This document shows positions 40,714 to 53,100 of a stretch of 64,000 bases of DNA, one piece after another (position 1 is the first letter of the stretch; each line of letters begins with the position of its first letter). A model generated the notes under the pieces. The model was not told the origin of the DNA. It did not search any database and worked only from the letters and a program-made list of their open reading frames with translations. Both the position numbers and the translations under genes were made by a program. The DNA is taken from assembly GCF_036370855.1 (NCBI RefSeq), contig NC_088113.1, positions 20,728,501 to 20,792,500 of the forward strand. Direction: 5' to 3'. This stretch comes from Dromaius novaehollandiae. Taxonomy: Eukaryota; Chordata; Aves; Casuariiformes; Dromaiidae.

Positions 40714-43700
40714 GTGAGTGGCCGCGGGCGGCGGCGTGGTCCCGTGGGGCACGGGCAGCGCCTGGCGCCGCCGGCCGCGTTCCGCTTGGCGACCGAACCG
40801 GACCAGGCCTCTGCCCGCCGCAGGAGCGTGCTAGCCCGCCCGTGGGCGTCCTCCGGTAACGGTGGGCTCCTGCTCGGGGCCGCGGGTCTCCGCAGCCCCG
40901 GCCGGTGGCGGGCGGGTGGAGGCTTCCTCCCGGTAGTCTGGGGAGGGGATAGCCAGGCCCGGCCCGGCCGCGGCTGCCTCCTCGGGTGAGGCCCGGCGGC
41001 GGGGCCGCCCCCGCTGCTCGCTCCCGGCCGGACGCGGCGCCCGGTGCGGCGCGGCCCTTCGCCGCCTGCTCCGTGAGGCGCCTCTGAGCCCCCTCCGCCG
41101 CTGCCAGGGCGCTGGACGGGGCGGCCCGCCGGCGGGAGGGGTGGTGGGGCTGCTTGGGGCGCCGGGCCCCGAGGCTGGTCGAAGCGTTAGCGGCTGCGGG
41201 CGGCGGAGCTCAAGGCCGCCTCGGGGGACTGTGGGCCGCCCCTGCCCTGCAGGCCGCGGGTGCAGCCCCGGTTTCCCCGGCCTAGGACCCCCCCCCCCAA
41301 GGGGTCATAGCACCGCGATAAGCGTCCGACACGGCAACCATGTCACGACAAAAACAAAGCTCTGCGCTGAGATCTGTGTCGTCAAGCTGACGATCACCAA
41401 ACTTGACCTGAAAGAAGCGCTAAGTGAGGCCACTTCCACGGTGAAACACGGCTTGGAGCGACGCGCCGTGCTAATGTCGGCTCCGACGAGGCCGTGTTGT
41501 GTTATGTCATTAACCATTCGTTCACACTGACTGCTCAAAGCCAGGAGAAGCATGCGTCTTTCTTCTGAAACTAGGAAAAATGATTTTACTTCTCAAAACA
41601 AATCCTGCTTCCTTGGAAAGGAGGGAAGAAAACAGGCAAAATGTAACTTAAGTACTAGAAAGCTATTAAGTTAGCTATTCTTGTAGAGTGTTGTTTTTTT
41701 TAAATTGGAGGAGCTTCAATTTATCTAGCAATAAGTTGAAGTTATAGTGGCTAAAAATACCGTGCTGCTCCTTGAAGAGTTATTCTTAGAATGTCCCATC
41801 TTCGTGTCTTCTAAAACTTGCGGGTTCTCGTTTACAGAGCGTGAGATGTCAGGGCTGTTTATTTCGGGCTGTTGGAAGGGGAGGTGGCCCGTGGCAGCTA
41901 TTAGTGGAGCACAGGCTGCCTGGGAGGAAAGCTGCTGTACTTGTGCCTTGCTCTTCCTTCAGCTCCAGGCTAATGACAGTGGTGAGGGTGGTCTGTGGAG
42001 CTCTACATGCTCTCCTCCCTTGTCTATGCAGAGGTAAAAGACTACATCCCACACCCTGAATTTGAGCACTAAATGATGCAATAGAAAGCGTTACCTCTGT
42101 TCTGTACCTAGGGCAACGAGTTTAGCCTTGATTCTGCACTGTGGAAAAGCGTGTCTGAGCTTCAAGTGAGGAACATCAGAGGAGAAAGAAAGACAGATTC
42201 GGTATTTGTTAGAAATGTTTCCTTAACCCCACTCAGGAAAAGATGAAGGAGACTTCTGTTATTGGCTATCAGACTAATAGCTCCAGGCTGGAAAAAAGTT
42301 TTCACCAAGGTGTTTAACAAATTCCCCTCTATTGCCTTTTTATTTTTCCATTCTTCCTCTTCAGTCATCCTCTTTTGCACCCTCCCCCAGCCCAACAGAC
42401 AAGCAAGCCTGTCTCCTCAGTACCTAAATCTTTAGGTAAATGTAGCTGCTTCTACTCAGCAGGCCTGGAAGTAGCTGTTGGAGCGGGGAGCAGCAGCAGC
42501 TCTGGAGGACACCACATGCGAGACCTGTGGCCTTCTCCCAGCTCTATTTGCGGCCACCTTAGTCACGCCGTTTGCATAGCCGGGCGCCCTGGCTCTGCTT
42601 CTGGCTGCCAGGACAGAGAGGGAGCTGGTGAGGAGGATGGGCATTCGTAAAACTAGAAAACAAAAGGGAAAATGCTCAACCTGGAATAATTTTGGTTTAG
42701 TTATTTAGCTTTAGCAAAGTGATAATTATGCACTTACCTTAGAGTCTGGAGGAAAAAAGCCATTTTGGGACCACAGAACAGCAGATGGTCGAAGACAGAA
42801 TTCCTTGCGTGGCATCGTATTGGAGGAGTTCATGTGGCTGCTGTGTCGTGAGAGCTTCCTGCAGGGTTATGGTGATAACGCCATCTCTGCGGGGTAGTTT
42901 CCAGCCCTTTGTAATGGTCCAGTTTATATACTGGCTATTGAAAAGCATCTGGGATCTCTGTGTGGATTATCATTCCAATAAAAGGTGTAAATGCATTCGC
43001 AATTTCAGCTTGGTGAAGCAACAGAGGGAAGGAACGCTTTATGTTGTAGAACAAAGAAAGTGCCAGCCTGGATTAAACCGCTTGTCTGGTTAGCCCACTG
43101 TTACGTGTCCAAACAGCAGCCAGTGCTGAATGCTTCAGCAGAAGGTACCAGAATTACCCCAGCAAATTGTCATGCAGCATCCTTGGGCTTGAGGAAGCTT
43201 CTCTTGCTAAGTCCTAATAGTCCATTTTGTGTCTTGAGGCATATGAACCACTGGCTTCAGATTTATCTACTGATGTAACTCAGAATATCCTTTTTGTACA
43301 TCTGGTACTATTTTATTCCCCCTCCAGTCCTGGTAGGATCTTGGAGTAAATGACACCTGTAGCTTATGAAGCTCCAGTTATGTGTTGTGATAAGGTGTCT
43401 TTTCTCCGGTTCACAAGGGGCTTATCCAAGTAAATTGAAAGACAGCAAGAAAAAAATACCTCTGCACAGCACAGCACCTTCCACCTGTCCCTTGATGGTT
43501 CCCCAGACCCCTTCGTTTTCACTCCACAGGATGTCTAATTTCTTATCTTGGAGCTTTGCTTCCTCTCCCTGACACAAGGGCAACTAGGGGAACTCTTTGT
43601 TCTAGTCAGTACAGGCTCTATTATTGCACTGCTTAATGACCATGGGTCTGTGTTGGGTTGCTGTCCTAAAATAAGAGTCTCTTTGGATTAAGTTGTAATT

Positions 43701-46700
43701 GTGTAGTGTGAAGTATTCTCTTACAATGCGCTTGGTGCAGAATTCACATATTAGAGCTAGGCAACTAGGTCAGTGCTCTGCTAGGTCTCACTGGAGTTGC
43801 TCCTCTCAAGCCTTCTCTGGCCTCAATTTTTACTGGCAAGAAATTAACAACTACACTTAGACAGTGACGTTGAGCATATCTGTGACTGACTCAAAGAATA
43901 TATCATCTGAAAGCTTGTCTGCGTTTTAAAGCTAATTTGGATTAGGGTAAGGTGTGAAGTTACTCCGATATTGCACTTGCCGTTGTGTCAGTTTTATTCT
44001 AGGATAGGAATGCTCGTTCCAATTTAGCTCAATCCTTTTCAAAGCTAACTAATATAAACGAGGCCAAGGCGCTCTTCTGGAACGTGCTGAAGTGCTGTTA
44101 CTCATAAGAAACTTGATGTGTAGAGAACCCACAGTCTATTCCTCTCTGTAAATTTGGCCTTGCTGTTGTATACAGAAACCATATGGAGCTACGTCTATAT
44201 TTAGAAGAGAGTGGAGCTAGAAGGAGAATTAAGGTTTTCATTCTGCAGTTAACCCAAATTTATTTGACAAAATTATTTCTGAAGGTGAGAGGACGAGATC
44301 CTCCCTCTTCTATGCTTTTCTTGTGCCAGTGTTGGTGTATGTGCAGCTCTGTGTGAACCAGGTGAAAACTGATCCTGCTGATAGCTGCTCTTAAGAAAGG
44401 GAGTGTGTTCTTCAGCTGGGTGGGTTCCTCCCCTGGCCCACATCACAGGAGGTGCTGGATGTGGGGGAGAGCAGGTCACGCTGTTTAGCTACAGCATAGA
44501 TTTTTGTAGGATTACTGTGTCCCTATAACCATGGTCTGGCACATTGTGCCTGCTAACTAGGTAAAGTACCTGCTGATGAAAAGAAATTTCTGCACCTCAC
44601 TTCCTGTAGGAAAAGTGCTACAGTGGAGGGAAAGAGTTTTGCCTCCTGTCTTTCAGGAAAAAAATGAGATAATGGTGATTCTGTCATCAAGATCATGATC
44701 AGATGTCTTAAAATGCTTAAGCTGTCCTTGGAGAGGGTGGGCTGCAGGCTTAAAACTGCGCTTGTCGGAGCCTATTTCTATTCCAGAAACATTGCAATGG
44801 ATGGATCACAGCGATAATCTTTCCTAATCAATGTGAGCTCAGTCCCAAACAGAGTCGATCGTGGAGGTTTGAAATGCCTCTCAGCGAACTACTGCTCCAC
44901 AGTAAATCCTGTTCTGTGCCAGACTCAAAGGATTTGTAGGGATTTGAAATGGGGAAGCCATGAGTTCATCTGACTGAAATGGACTCTCTGGAGTTTAGTC
45001 AGAATAACTTTTAGCTCCCCACTGGCTCTTTCAAGAAACTTGGCATATGAAACCGTGATATTGATAAACTCTTTGTCATAATGATTGACTGTTCATTTCA
45101 GTCTGGGGATGGAGGGAGAGAGAGAGAGAAGGGGGGCAGAGTGAAGAGGCCCTCCTCTCTCAGACTGCTGACACTATGAAAGAGTATGGACTTTACACAG
45201 CAAGAAGTTGGAAATAATTTGACTTATGTGAACTGTGGCAGCTCTGCGGCAGTCTAGCAGTGGATACAAGTATCTGTGAAACATGATGCCTGGTGCTCCA
45301 ATTTGGTGGACTGATTTGGGAGGGGTAGGGGAGAATGCAGATGACGCATTTGATTTAAAAAAAAATGGGTAGTGTTGATAGAAACTCTATCTTGATTAAG
45401 GATGGTAGGAAAGCATTCAATTCCAGCCATGTCTTGAGCTCAGTTACAGTTGGTTTTGGCTCCGATTCTTCTGTTTGCCTTCTTTGGGTCTTTACCCTGA
45501 CGGCTTCACAGTCATGTAGCTGACTCTTCTCTAACAGCATTCTTCCCCCCGACTCTAGCACCTCTGTCCTGGGGAGCTGAAGGGTTCACGGTGCAGCCAT
45601 CTCCAGAAGGAAAGGCCTACGAGTTATGAACAGCAATGGTGCCTCCTAAATGCTGCTTTCATTTACTCGTGGACATATTCCCACTGAATGGAGCATGCTG
45701 TTTAGGCTGAACTATAGGTGGTCTGCCTAGACAGATGGGTTTAGCTCTAAGACTCTGTGGATCAAGAATATGCTGCTTTAGAACTGGCTGAACTCAAAAA
45801 AGCAAAGTTCATGTGATCTTTTGAGGGAGTATTTTTGAAACATGTCATTGTGGGCTTTGCCTTGTAGTGTGAGATACCATGAAAGCATGAAAAAAGCCTT
45901 TGCAAAAAGGTGTTGTTGCAGCTAAGGATTTATAACTTCATTGCTGGCTTTACTCCTGTTCCCTTGAATTTCGTATCACCTGTTGACACTGGGACTCCTC
46001 TTGCAGTCAGTGCTGCACTAATTAACTACATGGACTGTTCTTGATACTCTGTCACAGTATTTGGTTTGCTTATAGTCTGGACAGGCGTTCGAGGTAGTGC
46101 TGTGGACCTCGCCAAGGACTCTGCACTGCTTTCTTCCTACCTTTTGCCCAGCAACAATACTCTGCAGCACACTCTTCCTGTTACGAAAGTCAGTGTACTC
46201 TGTAGAAGAGCATATTTGTTATATTATTACTTCTTGCTTGTAGCCCTTCAGAGGGAGAAAAAAATGAGCTTTGCAGTGCTCTGGAGTCACCCTCATTTGA
46301 CAGGAGGCTGTAGCACTATAAATCTGTTTCCTGGTAATGGTTAAGAACTTGTTTTGCTCTGTGGTGAGAGATGGAAGGGCAAAACAGACCCTCTCTGGAA
46401 AAGCTTTGTAGTTCCCTTTTAAAAATAAACTTCTAGCTCTTACAGGTGCAAATAAAATCTTCAAAACTTGATCTCTTTGATATTTTTGAAACCTGCCAAT
46501 GACAACAGTGGTAAAGCTGTTCCTTAGCTTTGCCAATCAGTAGTTGAATAAAACTACACTGCTTATAAGGATTTCTATCTAAAGGCTGTGAGTTTCGAGA
46601 GAGGAAAATGTACCAAAGACTGTCCTAGCATCTGTCTCCAGAAACCATGCAGAGGAAAAAAAGGCAGGGTTGCTTGTTACAGCGTGTGGGGTTGGGAGAT

Positions 46701-47090
46701 GTGATCTTGTTATTGATTTCCAGTCTAAGCTTTGGGTTCTTTCTGGCATTCAATACCAAAAAGAGTGTTATCTTTACAGGAACCTGGGGTCAATGCTTTA
46801 GAGTAACATCCTTTTTCTTAGCTATGGTGAATATCCTGGGGTGCTGCCTTTGAATCGCCCCTAATTGAGGTCACTGTTTTTAGGGTCTGGTATTAGACGC
46901 TCTCATGTGTATTGAGGGAGCTTTAAGAGACCCCTGTTCCCCCTGGACAGGATGCAGATGCTGTCCAACTGAAAGCTTAGAGCTTGGGTCTTGAGCAATG
47001 CAGCCTGTGTGCTGTCCTGCAGAATGGCTTTTTGAGTAGCTGATTCCTGTTTTGGGATTTGGCATAACAGGTGACCAATGCTATTTCTCT
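40714..47090 (+). other. TPX2: TPX2 intron 1
   Basis: About 6.4 kb between the promoter and the exon with the TPX2 start codon. CpG-rich sequence continues to about 41.55 kb, then GC drops. It contains an ancient repeat copy (about 43010-43155) and otherwise unique sequence. Frames of about 100 codons (for example 42375-42650 and 42785-43093) have no recognisable product. Confidence 0.5.
43010..43155 (+). repeat. Degraded ancient amniote interspersed repeat
   Basis: The stretch AAAGTGCCAGCCTGGATTAA, then TCTGGTTAGCCCACTGTTAC, then CAGCCAGTGCTGAATGCTTC followed by AGAAGG, aligns by eye with a repeat common in reptile and bird genomes, whose consensus I recall as GCCATACTGGATCAGACC, CTAGCCCAGTATCCTGTC and GGCCAGTGCCAGATGCTTCA. 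I cannot name the family reliably. Divergence is high, so the copy is old. Confidence 0.45.
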
Positions 47091-47143
47091 GAAGGACTGG
47101 AACAGTGCAAGGGAAGGAGTCTGGGGACAACGTGAAGGCAAAG

Positions 47144-50100
47144 ATGTCTCACCCAGAATCTCGCTATTCCTTTGATGTCCCAAACACTTGCATCAACTTC
47201 GGGTCCCTGAGTGATGACGACGTGCACAATGCAGATGCCTGGTTTGGTAAGTTGTTTTCAGCTCATTGATTTGTTTTCTGTTTGGATGAAGGCTGGTGTG
47301 CTGCATATTTTAGTATCTGTACTGATAGATTAGTCATGTTATTGACTACATCATTCATCATGCAGTGGGTTTTTTTGTATTTCTCTCATCGTGATCTGTG
47401 ACTTGACAGGTGACTTTGTTAACATCCTGGTGATATCCAGTGGTATTGTCAAAAATTCCTAACATCGGATGTATAGTGAAAAAGTCTCTCTTTCCTCCCA
47501 GATCGACAAGCCAATCTAGAGAATATCTCTCCTGCAGAAAATCTGGCAGCAGTCTTGCAGAATAGCCCTGCTTTTACAAAGCCTGATATTCCATTATCTT
47601 CTGTCACATCACAAGGAATAACGAGTAAGTTGGCAGGCATGGGGAGGAGAGGATAAAATCTACCTGTTTTTCACCAGAAAACTAAAAAGGACTCAGTCTG
47701 GCTTTTGGGGGATCATCTTCATATACTGTTGTCCAGCAAGTTCTCACGTGGCTTTGCTTTGGCATTTCTGTACATATAAGCTGATCTTTGTTACTGTTCT
47801 CAGGTGAAAGCCACGATGCGGAGGACAGTGAAACAGGACACGCGCAGGTCAATGTGGTTCCACAGAATATTGTTGGATCTCTGACAAGCTGGAGAGCTGC
47901 TGCTCCTGCAGAGGCCTCTCAAAGGTGAAATACTTGCAATCGGTTTGTGTGAAGATTGTTGGCAGTGTAACTAGGCAGGTTCTTACTCTCAGGATCTCGC
48001 GATTCTAGCTGTTCCTGGGTTGTCCTATGGGACTGAAGTTTTCCAGTACAGAGATCGTGTACTGGGACAGCTGCTCTGCTTGCTAAGCTGGAGGGACAAT
48101 CTCCAGGGATGGAAATGTAATGCAGTGTCTCCCATGCTTGTCAGACGAGACTCCATAGCCCTAGTAGCTTCTCAAATGTGAGAATACCTGAAAATGAGGT
48201 GGCTTATAAAGTTGCTCTGCTTATATCTGTCTGAGCTGGGCTGAACTCACTCTACGTGAACACAAGGGGCTCTGTGCACTCATATAAACCAAAGAATATT
48301 AAGTTTCTGGATTGTAAAACTCAAGTCATTCAAGCTGCTTTTGGATTGCTGTATTAAACACAACTAATTTATGTAGAGCATGTTGGGGTTTGGTGATGCA
48401 CTAATGAAAAGTATTATATAGATTGCAAGTCTGCTCAGGCCTGTGGGGAAAACTAACCTCTGTTTTCTGTCACACTCTAGAGCGGGTAGAAGACAGGCTG
48501 CAAAGCAGAGAAAAACCCAGCAACGCAAACACCTGGCTAAAATCAAAGCAGAGAGAGATGCTGTTGCCTTGGTTAATAGCGAAGAGGTTCCACCGATGAA
48601 AAAAATGAAAATGTATGTCACTGGTCTTTCAGCTTGGGGCTGAGAAGAGGGATACAGCTGTTTCTTTTGAAAGTATTTCCACTTGGCTGAGAGGGGTTCT
48701 CACAGAGAGCAATGTGGAAGATTAGGGGGAGGTGACAGAGACCTGATTCTTGATACTGGTTTCACAGATGAGAAGAAATATTTGTAAGACCTAAAGGAAA
48801 TGCTCTATTTTTTTGGAGGTGGAGATGTGAATGAAATAAGTTTGGATTTCTTAAGCTTCTTACTCCATACTCAGTGTCTGTCAGCTAGCTTTAAACCTGG
48901 CTTAACTGGTCCATCAGGAATGCATCAGACAGTCATTAGCTATGAAAAAGTCATAGCTAGAATATTTTTCAAATTGGCTTAAACAGCAAGATATTGTATG
49001 GTGATAAACTCAAGGTCAGGAAATCATTACTGAAAAGAAGTGTAGTCCTTCAAACACTGCTCTAGCTCAATGAACTACAGTGCACCTAATCTCCTCAGAA
49101 AAGCCTGAATTCTGAAAACTTGGTAATTCGTCTTCCCTTCTTCAGCCTTAGAGTACCAGGGAAAAGTAGACGATCTATGCCTGGGCCCATGGTGAGGTAA
49201 GGCCAGTCCTGGAATATTTTAGAACTTCACCAGGTGTTGGGGATGTGCATGGTGGTGAGAGCTGCAGGTGGTCTTTCATTTCGAGCACAGTTAGAGTGGT
49301 TTGCTATAACAACTTGTTAATCTCAGTTCTAGCAGCGGAGAGAAGCTGATGGAAGTATCTGCAAAGAGAGAGCCCTTGCAGAATCCTGACCACTCCCCAG
49401 GAAGAGGGAGAAGCAAACTGACCATGCCCATGACACCAACAATGTTGAAGTATGTAGCTTTCCCATAAACAAGGCTTGCTTTTGTTAATCACAGTTGATC
49501 TAGGTGACAGCCCTGGCTAGAGTGTTTTCAACTCAGCATGTGATGATATCATGTTTAGTAGACACCAGATCAGACAATAATATTAGGATGAAATGTACTT
49601 CACTAACTCAACCTGTGCAAAGAAAAGCTTTTGCTTTTAATTTGGTGGAAAAAAATGTTCTTGCTAATACTGAAGTGTGCATACAATAAGTGGGTATGCA
49701 AGGTAGTAGTTAGCTGTCAGCTTTCTTGAGTGACCAAAATCCCAACAAATTGTTTCTAAAGAATATGCTTTTATAACATGATTGTTTCTGCAATGAAGTC
49801 AGAGGTAGGTGTGTTCCTTTGCACTGACATCATGCTTAATAATCGATGAAGTAGGGAGATGTATCTCTGCCTTAACTCTAATGTTGCTTCTGCAGGAGGA
49901 CCAATCTTTCTGGCAAGCTGAAGAGTACAGAGGAGCAGGAGCTGGAAAAGATGCAGCAATTGCAGCGGGAGGTTATGGAGTTGCGGAAGAAGAATGAGGA
50001 GTCTTTGAAAGCAGCTATTGCTGGAGCAGGTGGGCTCTGGCTGAATTTCCAGTTGAAGCTGTACTGGGCTCAGCTGGAGGGCGCAGTATGGAGCTGTGCC

Positions 50101-53100
50101 TTTTAAAAAAAACCAAAAAACAAAAAGCCTTCCAGATTTTGTAATAAGTGTCAGGGTTTAGGTGGCTTTTGTATGTATCAGCCCCCCCAGATGCCTGGAA
50201 ACTAAATTCTGTTTTGTCATGTTTTGAAAAATTATAGATGAGTTCCCCAAAATCTGTTTGTTATTAGAAATTAAATTCCTTTTTTCAGCCCCCTGCAGAC
50301 ACACACCAAAAAAGGCTTCCAGACCTTACATGCTCTTCTTCTTTAGGACAACCTGTGAAGAGAACTATTGGTCAAGTAACAAAGCCAATTGACTTCCACT
50401 TCTGCACAGAGGAGAGGATTAAACAACATGCGGAAAGCCAACCTGGGAATGAATACAAGGAACTGGATTTTGCAGCAGTACTGAGGAAGCACCCTCCCTC
50501 TCCGGTGAGAGCCAGAGTATTGCCAGCAGGCCGCTGACTAATTCTTGGCACCTCCTTGCTGCTCTTGCAACCTACAGGGTGCTGGTAACCCGTTCAGCTG
50601 GCAGATACATAGGAGAAAGCATGTTGCACACATGTACCTGTTAGCTTACTGCATATCTGCACTGCCACAAGATTTTAAAAGGACTCCCTTGGAATAAGGG
50701 GTCCATTCATGTCAGGCCTTCCAGTCATTACACTTAAAGCTTTAATCTTCCACTTAATGCAGTCTGTTGGTATGACTAATTCGTGCATGTTTAGACAGTT
50801 AAATAATTTGTCTATGTTAAGCGTTATCCCCTTCTAAATAAGGGAAAGGGACAGATAATGCGTATCAGTGGGGAAAGGAAGTGACACTGAAGCATGCTGT
50901 TGCTAAATGGCTGTAATGACTGTAGTTTTTGTCTCCAGGTTCGAGTGCCGAAGGGGCCCACTGTCCCCAAGCCTTTCAATCTCTCCCAGGGAAACAAAAG
51001 AAAACTTGAAGAAACTACGTCAGAATATGTGTCCCTTGCTCAGCAGGTAGAAGCATTCCAAAAACGCACACCCTCTCGTTACCACTTGAGGAGCAGGAAA
51101 TCTGATGAAGGTGAGCAGTTCTGGCTGTGTCTAGCCAGCAGGCTGTTCACACAGATGATGACAGAACAAGAAAGAAGCTTTAGCTATTGTACTGAGAAAA
51201 CTGTCTGTGCCTGTTGCAAGTCTCACCGTTAACTGCTAGTCTCTGTGACTTGAATTTATAGGCCCAGTTCCAGGAAAGCTGCTGAAAGCTCGGCTTACGC
51301 ACCCTAAAACACCTGTGCTTCAAACAAAGCAGCGCTTCAGACCTGTAACTTGCAAAAGTGCGGCAGAGTTGGAAGCAGAGGAAATAGAGAAAATTCAGCA
51401 GTAAGTAAAGTTAGACTTCTTTCTCCCTCTCTGAGAGGGAAGTGTACCACACCCTGGAAATCTCCCTTTCACATGCCAAAATACCACTTCTCAGGAACAC
51501 CCTTTCTGTGTAGAAGAATAAGTAGTATAAAGACACTGACGTTCTCTAAGCTTGTGCACCAGGCTGCGGTGTTGAACATAGGGATGTAAAAGTAACCAAC
51601 TCATTTTGAAGAAGGTGCTCTTAGGACAGCTGTTCTTCGGTTGAGTACAAGTTACGACTAATAAGGATAACCCAGTATAGCAGTTCCACCCGCACACAGT
51701 TTGAAACTCTGCTGTAGCCAAACTTTGTGGATTTCCAAGAAAGCAATCCTCAAGGTAGACCTCAAAGTCTTGCTTTTTCAAAAACAAGGGAGTTAACTAA
51801 CTAGAGTTTCACACTATGTGTATGTGACACAACTGCTTCTGAATCTGACAGTTGCTCTTTTATGCTTTGAGAGAAGCCTCTTGCTAGAAGCTGCACCTTG
51901 TCATGTGCAATGTATAGGTGACTGTCTCTCTTTTTCCTGTGTAGGTACAAATTCAGAGCAAGGGAGCTCGATCCCAAAATCTTAGAGGGTGGGCCAATCC
52001 TACCCAAGAAACCGCCTGTGAAGGAACTCACGCAGCCCATTGGCTTTGAGCTAGAAATAGAAAAAAGGATTCAGGAGCGTGAGAGTAAGAAGCAGCAGGA
52101 GGAAGAGCATTTTGAGTTTCATTCCAGGCCGTGTCCAACTAAAATCTTGGAGGATGTTGTGGTAAGAATTTAGTAATACTTCAGACCCAGGAATTAGGAC
52201 TGAGGGACAATTAGCTTTGAAATGTCCCTGGCTATGTTGCATTATGTGTTTAATAATCTTTAATAGACCTTATCTTTCATTATGTAAGAACTGCAATGAA
52301 TACATGCTGTTATATCAGGTGGTTTCTCTATAGCTTTTTGGCTGTGGGTTTTTTTTGTATTTAGTCTTGGGTGACTTCTTACTTTCTTTTCTGAACAGGG
52401 TGTTCCAGAGAAGAAAGCACTTCCTGTTACAGTCCCCAGATCTCCAGCCTTCACTTTGAAAAGCAGAACACGAGTGCCTGGCAAAGATGAAGAAAAGGTA
52501 ACTATACCGAATATGGTGTTACGGTCTAATTTGGATGAGTACAAGAACTGATAGTGTTTTGGAAAGACAAAAAGCTTGTCTGTGGTTCAGGATGTTTATA
52601 AAGTGATACTTGGATTACTAATTTTGCAGTGTTCAGAGTGTTTTCTTGATGCTGTCTGTGGTCCTTACTGAAGGGACTCTAGTATTCATGGCTTTGTGCA
52701 GCAGGAGCAGTAGTCTTTCTGCAAAAATCTCAAATCTGGCACACATAATGTCAAATCCTAACACTAATATCTCTTTAGGAAAAGGAGGTGGTTCCTGTGA
52801 TCAAAGCTAACCCTATGCCACATTATGGAGTGCCCTTCAAACCTAAAATGCCAGAGCAGCGACATGTGGAAGTTTGCCCCTTCTCTTTTGATTCTCGTGA
52901 CAGAGAGCGGCTAATACAGAAAGAGAAAAAAATAGAAGAATTGCAGAAGGAAGAGGTAAGACCTAATAAATACCTTGGATTCCGCCCCTTAAATAAAAAG
53001 GGTGTTGCAGGACTTGCCTCTTGCTGTTGGCTGTTAAGCTTCCAAAGCTACATGCCTTTGAGAAAAGGGCAAAAAATATTTCAAGTTGTTTCTTTCAGGT

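Noticed and set aside
42375-42650. Exon-like frame QQTSKPVSSVPKSLG in TPX2 intron 1
   Set aside because: It has a fair acceptor and donor but its phase does not join the 39.2-40.2 kb exons or TPX2, and the continuation is Gly/Ser-rich with no pattern.
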